Made by a program: the position numbers and the translations under genes. A stretch of 5,378 nt of DNA from Actinomycetes bacterium (GTDB lineage Bacteria; Actinomycetota; Actinomycetes; Actinomycetales; Dermatophilaceae): positions 1 to 5,378 of the forward strand of contig JAEXXY010000355.1 in assembly GCA_023451855.1 (NCBI GenBank), written 5' to 3'. Positions 1 to 5,033 of the stretch are shown piece by piece (positions within the stretch are counted from its first letter, which is position 1; each line of letters opens with the position of its first letter). Below the pieces are notes generated by a model, which worked only from the letters and a program-made list of their open reading frames with translations, was not told where the DNA came from and did not search any database.

Positions 1-4
1 TAGA

Positions 5-123
5 GTTTCGGCTGTCATAGCGAAGGGGAAACGCCCGGCTCCATTCCGAACCCGGAAGCTAAGCCCTTCAGCGCCGATGGTACTGCACTGGTGACGGTGT
101 GGGAGAGTAGGACGCAGCCGGAC
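5..123 (+). rRNA. rrf: 5S ribosomal RNA, complete
   Basis: This is the 5S rRNA of the large ribosomal subunit and the last gene of an rRNA operon whose other genes lie to the left of the window. The universally conserved loop segments are visible: CCGAACCCGGAAGCTAAGC at 46-64, GCGCCGATGGTACTGC at 71-86 and GGGAGAGTAGGACGC at 101-115. The ends come from helix I, in which the 5' segment starting at 5 pairs with the segment around 115-123. The resulting length of about 119 nt is normal for actinobacterial 5S. Either end could shift by a few bases. A terminator hairpin follows 11 bases after the gene. Confidence 0.96.
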
Positions 124-134
124 ACACTTTGGTC

Positions 135-183
135 GAGCGCCCCAGACGGAACTTCATTGATCCGGCTGGGGCGCTCCCTATTT
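135..183 (+). terminator. Intrinsic terminator of the rRNA operon
   Basis: A perfect 11-bp inverted repeat (GAGCGCCCCAG at 135-145, CTGGGGCGCTC at 166-176) is followed, after one A/G mismatch, by an inner 4-bp stem (147-150 with 161-164) around a 10-nt loop. A short T-containing tail (CCCTATTT, 176-183) comes next. The position just past 5S and the long GC-rich stem make this the rRNA operon terminator. The T tract is short, as is common in high-GC actinobacteria, so termination may be incomplete. Confidence 0.9.
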
Positions 184-184
184 G
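157..184 (+). promoter_or_regulatory. Weak candidate promoter for the TPR-led operon, inside the terminator
   Basis: TTGATC at 157-162 matches four of six bases of a -35 box. It is followed after 16 bp by TATTTG at 179-184, which shares only the leading TAT with a -10 box. Transcription would start near 191 and leave an untranslated leader of about 40 nt carrying the Shine-Dalgarno at 217-222. The elements lie in the loop and 3' flank of the rRNA terminator. The matches are poor and could be chance. The alternative is read-through from the rRNA operon; no better promoter is visible before the first gene. Confidence 0.2.
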
Positions 185-216
185 TGCCCAGGAAGTGGCG
201 TCGGCGCGGCCGGCGC

Positions 217-222
217 GGAAGG
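217..222 (+). promoter_or_regulatory. Ribosome binding site of the TPR gene, decides the start
   Basis: GGAAGG here touches the ATG at 223 with no spacer, but lies 9 nt before the in-frame ATG at 232. A Shine-Dalgarno cannot normally serve a directly adjacent start codon, so the start at 232 is preferred over 223. The two choices differ by three residues. Confidence 0.7.
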
Positions 223-231
223 ATGAACGAC

Positions 232-1746
232 ATGAGCGACCAGTACGGCGACGACGACCGACGACGCTCCCACGACCGCGGTTCCGACGACCGTCGGGAC
301 GACCGCCGTGGCGGCTCGCCCCGCTCCGGTGGTGACCGAGGTGGTCGACCCGGTGGCGACCGTCGCGACGACCGACGCAGCGACCGTCCGTCGCACGGTG
401 GCGACCGCCGTCGGGATGGCGACCGCTCTTCCTATGGTGGGGACCGCCGTCGTGATGGAGACCGTCCTTCCTATGGCGGAAACCGTGGCGATGACCGTCG
501 CAGTGATCGCCCGTCCTACGGTGGCGACCGTCGGGACGACCGACGCAGCGACCGTCCCTCCTACGGTGGCGACCGGCGCCGTGACGGGGACCGTCCTTCC
601 TACGGCGGAAACCGTGGCGATGACCGTCGCAGTGATCGCCCGTCCTACGGTGGCGACCGCCGCCGTGACGGGGACCGCCCGTCCTACGGCGGAAACCGTG
701 GCGATGACCGTCGCGATGACCGTCGCAGTGATCGCCCGTCCTACGGTGGCGACCGCCGCCGTGACGGCGACCGTCCTTCCTACGGCGGAAACCGTGGCGA
801 CGACCGACGCAGCGATCGCCCGTCCTACGGTGGCGACCGTGACCGCTCAGGTGGGCGGCCGCGTCGCGACGACCGCGACCGCGGGCCGGACCAGCGTGGT
901 GGCTCGCGCCTCACGCCGAAGTCTCCGCGGAAGCCGGAGCCGGCCATCCGCGAGGGCGTGACGGGCTACGAGCTCGACCGCGGCGTCAAGAACCAGCTGC
1001 GCACCCTGTCCAAGGAGAACGCCGAGGGCGTCGCCCAGCACCTGGTCATGGTGGCCGAGCTGCTCGACGTCGACGTCGAGGCGGCCCTCGCCCACGCCGA
1101 GACGGCCGTGCGCCGTGCCGGCCGGGTGCCGGCCGCCCGGGAGGCGCTGGGGCTCGTGGCCTACCGCATGGGTGACTGGGCGCGAGCGCTCGGTGAGTTC
1201 CGTACGGTCCGCCGGCTGTCCGGCTCGAGCCACCTGCTGCCGCTCATGGTCGACTGCGAGCGTGGCCTGGGGCGCCTCTCCAAGGCCCTCGAGCTGGCCC
1301 AGACCCCGGAGGCGCAGAACCTCGCTGTCGACGACCGTGTCGAGCTCGCGATCGTCGTCTCCGGCATCCGTCGTGACCTCGGCCAGCTCGACGCCGCGGC
1401 CGCGGGCCTGTCGGACCTGGTCAAGCGGGTCAACCCCAACCGACCGCTCGCGGCGCGCCTCTACTACGCGTACGCCGACGCACTCCTCGGCGCCGGAAAC
1501 GCTGACGGAGCGCGCGAGTGGTTCGCCCGCGCCGCCGATGCCGACCACGACCTGACGACCGACGCAGCCGAGCGTCTCGAGGAGCTCGACGGGATCGACC
1601 TCACCGACCTGCTCGAGGGCGAGGACGACGACGACAACGAGCTGGGCGCCGACACCGACTCCGACTCCGACACCGACACCGACTCCGACACCGACTCCGA
1701 CACCGACTCTCAGCCCGAGACGGACGACCCGCGCGAGCGTGACTGA
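232..1746 (+). CDS. TPR-like protein with R/D/Y/G repeat N-terminus and acidic D-S/T tail (Rv1691-type)
   Basis: A 504-residue cytoplasmic protein of unknown function, with no signal peptide or membrane segment. Residues 1-240 are low complexity, rich in Arg, Asp, Gly, Ser and Tyr, with an 11-copy DRPSYGG-type repeat at residues 51-201. A conserved helical region starts near residue 245 (GYELDRGVKNQL) and contains TPR-like helix pairs, for example around 301-330 (ALGLVAYRMGDWARAL), 367-400 and 408-438. The last 40 residues are acidic, including ten Asp-Ser/Thr pairs (474-493). The helical region and gene order match the Rv1691 family, which is usually about half this length. TPR folds bind proteins and the Arg/Tyr-rich part could bind RNA; both roles are inferred. 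The open frame extends upstream into the 5S gene, so 232 was chosen from the Shine-Dalgarno. It overlaps the next gene by 8 bp. Confidence 0.85.
   Translation: MSDQYGDDDRRRSHDRGSDDRRDDRRGGSPRSGGDRGGRPGGDRRDDRRSDRPSHGGDRRRDGDRSSYGGDRRRDGDRPSYGGNRGDDRRSDRPSYGGDRRDDRRSDRPSYGGDRRRDGDRPSYGGNRGDDRRSDRPSYGGDRRRDGDRPSYGGNRGDDRRDDRRSDRPSYGGDRRRDGDRPSYGGNRGDDRRSDRPSYGGDRDRSGGRPRRDDRDRGPDQRGGSRLTPKSPRKPEPAIREGVTGYELDRGVKNQLRTLSKENAEGVAQHLVMVAELLDVDVEAALAHAETAVRRAGRVPAAREALGLVAYRMGDWARALGEFRTVRRLSGSSHLLPLMVDCERGLGRLSKALELAQTPEAQNLAVDDRVELAIVVSGIRRDLGQLDAAAAGLSDLVKRVNPNRPLAARLYYAYADALLGAGNADGAREWFARAADADHDLTTDAAERLEELDGIDLTDLLEGEDDDDNELGADTDSDSDTDTDSDTDSDTDSQPETDDPRERD
382..834 (+). repeat. Coding tandem repeat array, 11 DRPSYGG-type units
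   Basis: Eleven in-frame units begin with Asp-Arg-Pro/Ser-Ser-Tyr/His-Gly-Gly, at 382, 421, 460, 505, 550, 589, 634, 673, 730, 769 and 814. Two spacer types mostly alternate: DRRRDG, giving 39-bp units, and NRGDDRRS, giving 45-bp units. This makes an 84-bp higher-order repeat at 550-633 and 730-813, with a 96-bp version at 634-729. Positions 460-530 and 589-659 are identical except for one base. The near-identity at DNA level, including synonymous sites, points to recent expansion by slippage or recombination rather than selection on the protein alone. Confidence 0.93.
703..726 (+). repeat. 12-bp tandem duplication inside the repeat array
   Basis: GATGACCGTCGC occurs twice in direct succession (703-714, 715-726). 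It adds an extra Asp-Asp-Arg-Arg to this copy of the higher-order repeat and makes it 96 bp instead of 84 bp. The frame is preserved. Confidence 0.9.
1651..1710 (+). repeat. 6-bp repeat encoding ten Asp-Ser/Thr dipeptides
   Basis: Ten consecutive GAC-ACC or GAC-TCC hexamers (the last is GACTCT) encode alternating Asp and Thr or Ser near the C-terminus of the TPR protein. With the preceding Glu-Asp run (from 1621) they give a strongly negative disordered tail. Simple hexamer repeats of this kind change length easily without breaking the frame. Confidence 0.9.
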
Positions 1747-2794
1747 CCGGGCCTTCGTCGACGGCTACGCGGGAGTCGTCTGCGACCTCGACGGCGTCGT
1801 CTACCGCGGTGACGACGCCATCGACGGTGCGCCGAAAGCCTTGCAGGACATCGTCGCCCGCGGCGTCGCAGTGGTGTATGCGACCAACAACGCCTCACGG
1901 GTGCCGGCCGACGTCGCCGCCCAGCTGGCCGACCTCGGCGCCCCCGGTGGCGCGGACGACATCGTCACCAGCGCTCAGGCCGGCGCCGAACGGCTCGCGT
2001 CCACGCTGGAACCGGACTCGCCGGTGCTCGCCCTCGGCGGACCCGGTGTGGCCGAGGCGCTGGAACGTGCGGGGCTGTGCCCCGTCCCCGCGCAGGAGCT
2101 CGACGGGAGTCCGGACGTGCCGTGTGCAGACGTGCCGTGTGCAGCTGTCCTGCAGGGCTTCGGCCGCAACCTGACCGTGCTCGACTTCGAGCGGGCCGCT
2201 CGAGTGCTCGGCTCGGGCATCCCCTGGGTGGCGACGAACGACGACGCGACCCTGCCGCTCCCGTGGGGCGACGCGCCCGGCAACGGAGCGTACGTCGATC
2301 TCCTCGCCTCAGTCGTGGGTCGCCGACCGGATGTCGTCGGCAAGCCGCACGCGCCGCTGTACCACCTGGCGACCGCCCGGCTCGGGGCCGAGCCCTCGCA
2401 GGTGCTCGCCGTGGGCGACCGGCTCGACACCGACATCGCCGGGGCCCGCGCCGCCGGCACCGACTCGGCGTGGGTGCTCACGGGCGTCGGTCTCCCGAGC
2501 CACCTGCTCGACACCGACCTGCGCCCGACGGTCGTCGTGCGCCACCTCTCCGACCTGCTCGGGCACCTCGAGATGCCGCGCCGGGTGAATGACTCGTGGT
2601 CGTGCGGTGCCAGCCGGGTGCGCCTTCGTGACGACGACCTCGAGGTGCTCGAGGCCGGCACCGACCCGGGTGACCTGCTCCGCGCAGCACTGGCGGCGCT
2701 CGTGGAGCGTCGAGACTCCGGCCGCGCCGGCGGGGGACTCGCCTCCGCGAGAGCCCGCCTCGACAGCCTCGCGGCCGGGCACCCGCTAGCCTGA
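1739..2794 (+). CDS. HAD-IIA phosphatase, probable glycerol-3-phosphate phosphatase (Rv1692 type)
   Basis: A 351-residue phosphatase of the haloacid dehalogenase superfamily, class IIA. All catalytic motifs are present: motif I CDLDGVVYRG with nucleophile Asp16 and acid Asp18, motif II ATNNASR (Thr49), motif III Lys202 in VGKPHAPLY, and motif IV GDRLDTDIAGA with metal-binding Asp227 and Asp232. The capping domain lies between motifs II and III. Residues from about 270 form an extra C-terminal region (for example RVRLRDDDLEVLEAG) like the GNAT-like tail of M. tuberculosis Rv1692. That enzyme hydrolyses glycerol 3-phosphate and recycles phospholipid head groups; the substrate here is inferred from similarity and order. 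GTG at 1739 is the farthest upstream start in frame and leaves a normal distance to motif I. It overlaps the TPR gene by 8 bp and has no good Shine-Dalgarno, so coupling is likely. Confidence 0.9.
   Translation: MTDRAFVDGYAGVVCDLDGVVYRGDDAIDGAPKALQDIVARGVAVVYATNNASRVPADVAAQLADLGAPGGADDIVTSAQAGAERLASTLEPDSPVLALGGPGVAEALERAGLCPVPAQELDGSPDVPCADVPCAAVLQGFGRNLTVLDFERAARVLGSGIPWVATNDDATLPLPWGDAPGNGAYVDLLASVVGRRPDVVGKPHAPLYHLATARLGAEPSQVLAVGDRLDTDIAGARAAGTDSAWVLTGVGLPSHLLDTDLRPTVVVRHLSDLLGHLEMPRRVNDSWSCGASRVRLRDDDLEVLEAGTDPGDLLRAALAALVERRDSGRAGGGLASARARLDSLAAGHPLA
2114..2143 (+). repeat. 15-bp perfect tandem duplication in the HAD gene
   Basis: GACGTGCCGTGTGCA is repeated exactly, at 2114-2128 and 2129-2143. 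It encodes Asp-Val-Pro-Cys-Ala twice (residues 126-135) in the cap domain just before the strand AAVLQGFGRN. The frame is intact and no catalytic motif is touched. Both copies share all third codon positions, so the duplication looks recent. Confidence 0.93.
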
Positions 2795-2826
2795 CCCGGG
2801 CGGAACCCACGACGACGGAGGACGAC

Positions 2827-3240
2827 ATGTTCGGCGACGAACCCCGACAGGCCGACGTGGACGCTGCCACGCCCGAGCTCGACCACGAGGGGAGCGACGA
2901 CGCGTCCTTCGAGCTGGCGAACGAGGTCGACCCGATGGACCTCGCCGCGGACGACTCCGACACGGACGTCGACGAGACCGGCTTCACCGATGACGCCGAC
3001 GACTTCGACGACGAAACCGACGACACCGACGACGCCGAGGACGACGCCGAGGTGCCCTTCGAGCCGGCCTTCGACGACCGTCCGGTCCCCGAGGCGCCCG
3101 CCACCGGCGACACCGCCATCGACGAGGCGATGACCGAGCTCGCTGTGGCACAGGCAGGCTCGTTCGAGGCACGCATCGAGGCCGGAGAGCGCGCCCACCG
3201 GCTCCTGCAGGGTCGGTTGGGCGGCCTCGGCGAGGCGTGA
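2827..3240 (+). CDS. Small very acidic hypothetical protein (Rv1693-like C-terminus)
   Basis: A 137-residue protein of unknown function. ATG at 2827 is preceded by a strong Shine-Dalgarno GGAGG (2817-2821) at 5-nt spacing. Residues 1-95 hold 39 Asp or Glu and only two Arg with no Lys; residues 42-75 alone hold 21 acidic residues of 34. This part should be disordered. Residues 95-131 (from TAIDEAMTEL to ERAHRLLQGRL) look like a short helical hairpin. They match the pattern of the tiny Rv1693-type protein found at this place in actinobacteria, which from memory is about 60 residues, so the acidic part would be an added N-terminus. A 32-bp gap separates it from the phosphatase gene. Its stop overlaps the tlyA start in GTGA. 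No catalytic motif or membrane segment is seen. Confidence 0.85.
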   Translation: MFGDEPRQADVDAATPELDHEGSDDASFELANEVDPMDLAADDSDTDVDETGFTDDADDFDDETDDTDDAEDDAEVPFEPAFDDRPVPEAPATGDTAIDEAMTELAVAQAGSFEARIEAGERAHRLLQGRLGGLGEA

Positions 3241-4052
3241 GCGCCCGCAGGCTCGACGCCGAGCTCGTCCGACGGGGGCTGGCCCGGTCCCGGGCCCAGG
3301 CTCGTGAGCTCGTCGACGCCGCGAACGTCCTCGTCGACGGACGCCCGGCCGCCAAGGCGTCCGCGCCGGTCGACGACGACACGGTGATCACCCTGACGCG
3401 CGAGCCCGACCGCTGGGTCGGCCGGGCCGCGCTCAAGCTGCTCCACGCGCTGGACACGTGGCCGGTACGGGTGCAGGGCCGTCGCTGCCTCGACGTCGGC
3501 GCGAGCACCGGCGGCTTCACCCAGGTGCTGCTCGAGCACGGCGCGGCGCACGTGACGGCGCTCGACGTCGGGCACGGCCAGCTCGTCGCGTCCCTGGCCG
3601 AGGACCCGCGCGTGCGTGACCTTCCCGGCACCAACATCCGCGACGTCGACGCCGCCGCCCTCGGGGGTCCGTTCGAGCTCGTCGTCTCCGACCTGTCCTT
3701 CATCTCCCTGGCGATCGCGCTGCCGGCCATGCGCCCGCTCGTGACCGACGACGGGGACCTCGTCGTGCTCGTCAAGCCACAGTTCGAGGTCGGGCGCGAG
3801 CGGCTCGGTCGCAAGGGCGTCGTCACCTCCGTCCACGAGCACCGACGCGTGCTTCGCGAGGTGGCTGCCGTGGCCGCGCAGCTCGGGCTGCAGCTGCACG
3901 GTGCCGCCGCGAGCCCCATCACCGGAACCGACGGCAACCGCGAGTTCCTCTTCTGGCTCGCGCCGAGACCCCTTTCCGGCACGGACCCCGGAGCCGCAAC
4001 GGACGGCGTCGATGACATGCTGGAGGCCCTCGACCCGGAAGGAGCGCCGTGA
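3237..4052 (+). CDS. tlyA: TlyA, 16S/23S rRNA (cytidine-2'-O)-methyltransferase / hemolysin family
   Basis: A 271-residue protein with an N-terminal S4 RNA-binding domain (about 1-55, RLDAELVRRGLARSRAQA) and an FtsJ-like Rossmann methyltransferase domain. The SAM-binding loop is LDVGASTGGFT (85-95). The 2'-O-methyltransferase tetrad is complete: Lys67, Asp152 (SDLSFISL), Lys180 (LVKPQFEVG) and Glu236 (GNREFLFWL), a constant two residues offset from M. tuberculosis TlyA. In that species TlyA methylates 16S C1409 and 23S C1920, needed for capreomycin sensitivity; the S4 domain and full length suggest the same two-site type here. The interdomain linker reads DRWV (58-61) instead of RAWV. GTG at 3237 overlaps the previous stop by 4 bp and has only a weak, too-close GAGG, so coupled translation is likely. 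Confidence 0.96.
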   Translation: MSARRLDAELVRRGLARSRAQARELVDAANVLVDGRPAAKASAPVDDDTVITLTREPDRWVGRAALKLLHALDTWPVRVQGRRCLDVGASTGGFTQVLLEHGAAHVTALDVGHGQLVASLAEDPRVRDLPGTNIRDVDAAALGGPFELVVSDLSFISLAIALPAMRPLVTDDGDLVVLVKPQFEVGRERLGRKGVVTSVHEHRRVLREVAAVAAQLGLQLHGAAASPITGTDGNREFLFWLAPRPLSGTDPGAATDGVDDMLEALDPEGAP

Positions 4053-5023
4053 CGCGTCGGATCCTGCTCGTGGCCCATCCGCGCCGACCCGAGGCGCTGA
4101 CGGTCGCCAAGGGGGTCGTCGAACGCCTGACCCACCTCGGCATCGACGTGTCGCTGCAGACCGAGGAGGCGCAGGCCCTCGACCTCAAGGACAGCGCCCG
4201 CGTCCACGTCGCCTCCAAGGAGGAGCAGGTCGCCGAGGGGTGCGACCTCGTCGTCGTCCTGGGCGGTGACGGCACGATCCTGCGCGGGGCCGAGTTCGCC
4301 CGACGCGTCGACGTCCCCCTGCTCGGCGTCAACCTCGGGCACGTCGGCTTCCTCGCCGAGGCCGAGCGCGACGACCTCGATGCCACCGTCGAGCACATCG
4401 CCACGAACAACTACGCCGTCGAGGAGCGCATGACGCTGCACGTCGACGCCAAGCTGCACGGCGAGCTCATCGCCAGCAGCTGGGCGCTCAACGAGGTCAG
4501 CGTCGAGAAGGCCGCCCGCGAGCGGATGCTCGAGGCGACGATCGAGGTCGACGGCCGTCCGCTGCAGAGCTGGGGGTGCGACGGCGTCATCGTGTCGACG
4601 CCGACCGGATCGACGGCGTACGCGTTCTCCGCCGGCGGTCCGGTCATCTGGCCGCAGGTCGAGGCGATACTGCTCGTGCCGAGCGCCGCGCACGCGCTCT
4701 TCGCCCGCCCCCTCGTGCTCGGGCCCGACTCCCACCTGGCGATCGAGATCATGGCGGCCACCGAGGGGTCCGGGGTCATGTGGTGTGACGGTCGCCGCCA
4801 CGTCGCCCTGCCTCCGGGAGCGCGGATCGAGGTGCGCAAGGGCATCCGGCCGGTCCGCCTCGCCCGGCTGAGCCGCGCCCCGTTCACCGACCGTCTCGTG
4901 GCCAAGTTCGACCTCTCCGTCGAGGGCTGGCGTGGCAACGGCGACGCGGCGCCGCCCGGCGGGAGCGACGCGTCGGGCCTGTCGGGGGACAAGCCCCCGG
5001 CCGTTGGGGGTGCCCGGCCCTAA
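4049..5023 (+). CDS. nadK: NAD kinase (ATP/polyphosphate-dependent type)
   Basis: A 324-residue cytoplasmic enzyme that phosphorylates NAD to NADP. The signature GGDGT (72-76) carries catalytic Asp74. LGVNLGHVGFLAE (92-104), the NE motif ALNEVSVEK (146-154) and the glycine-rich block CDGVIVSTPTGSTAYAF (177-193) are intact, followed by HALFARPL and CDGRR of the C-terminal domain. The family core ends near VEGWRG (291-296). Residues 297-324 are a Gly/Pro/Ala tail that M. tuberculosis PpnK lacks, and the DNA for its end doubles as the region upstream of recN. GTG at 4049 overlaps the tlyA stop by 4 bp and has a good Shine-Dalgarno AAGGAG at 4039-4044, 4 nt away. Actinobacterial NAD kinases commonly use ATP and polyphosphate; donor preference is not readable here. 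Confidence 0.96.
   Translation: MTRRILLVAHPRRPEALTVAKGVVERLTHLGIDVSLQTEEAQALDLKDSARVHVASKEEQVAEGCDLVVVLGGDGTILRGAEFARRVDVPLLGVNLGHVGFLAEAERDDLDATVEHIATNNYAVEERMTLHVDAKLHGELIASSWALNEVSVEKAARERMLEATIEVDGRPLQSWGCDGVIVSTPTGSTAYAFSAGGPVIWPQVEAILLVPSAAHALFARPLVLGPDSHLAIEIMAATEGSGVMWCDGRRHVALPPGARIEVRKGIRPVRLARLSRAPFTDRLVAKFDLSVEGWRGNGDAAPPGGSDASGLSGDKPPAVGGARP
4983..4999 (+). other. GC hairpin near the 3' end of nadK
   Basis: CGGGGG (4983-4988) pairs with CCCCCG (4994-4999) around the 5-nt loop ACAAG. No T tract follows. The C5 run could instead pair with the G5 run at 5006-5010, so two exclusive hairpins are possible just before recN. It may be a U-less attenuator or simply a by-product of GC-rich Gly/Pro codons. 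Confidence 0.35.
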
Positions 5024-5026
5024 GGT
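5004..5026 (+). promoter_or_regulatory. Candidate RecA-NDp/PafBC-like promoter of recN
   Basis: TTGGGGGTG (5004-5012) is followed after exactly 8 bp by TAAGGT (5021-5026). The damage-inducible actinobacterial RecA-NDp element, used with the activator PafBC, has the form TTGTCRGTG-N8-TANNNT. The match is seven of nine in the upstream box plus TA and final T of the -10, with correct spacing. The two mismatches replace the TC of the core, a real weakness in such GC-rich DNA. The -10 ends 7 nt before the GTG of recN, the spacing of leaderless actinobacterial starts. It lies inside the last codons and stop of nadK. Confidence 0.35.
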
Positions 5027-5029
5027 GGG
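5022..5029 (+). promoter_or_regulatory. Possible ribosome binding site of recN
   Basis: AAGGTGGG overlaps the nadK stop codon and ends 4 nt before the GTG at 5034. It is a moderate Shine-Dalgarno for recN on the polycistronic message and favours GTG 5034 over the in-frame ATG at 5046. The same bases form part of the candidate -10 box, so on a leaderless transcript this site would be absent. Confidence 0.5.
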
Positions 5030-5033
5030 TCCC

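Noticed and set aside
91..231. Upstream extension of the TPR gene into the 5S rRNA
   Set aside because: The extra 47 residues would be coded by 5S rRNA and the terminator hairpin. The Shine-Dalgarno at 217-222 supports the start at 232.
382..834. CRISPR-like periodic repeats
   Set aside because: The units are contiguous coding repeats with no unique spacers, and their period follows codons.
308..961. 217-residue Ala/Val/Thr-rich plus-strand frame in the repeat array
   Set aside because: It is the repeat array read in another frame; stop-free repeats open every frame. The frame used by the TPR gene continues into a conserved domain, this one does not.
232..1746. Novel defence or toxin system led by the repeat protein
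   Set aside because: No nuclease, protease, toxin or mobile-element motif is present, and the gene order is a conserved housekeeping cluster.
2760..2792. Separate promoter for the small acidic gene (TCGACA at 2760-2765, TAGCCT at 2787-2792)
   Set aside because: Both boxes look reasonable alone, but the 21-bp spacer is too long for a normal sigma-70 type promoter; TANNNT alone is common.
2478..3899. 473-residue and other long minus-strand frames (also 1975-3198, 847-1548)
   Set aside because: Same cause: few AT-rich stop codons in antisense frames of GC-rich genes; no conserved motif and they contradict well-supported plus-strand genes.
4900..5033. LexA SOS box upstream of recN
   Set aside because: I looked for a GAAC-N4-GTTC type palindrome, as in mycobacterial SOS boxes, and found none in this stretch.
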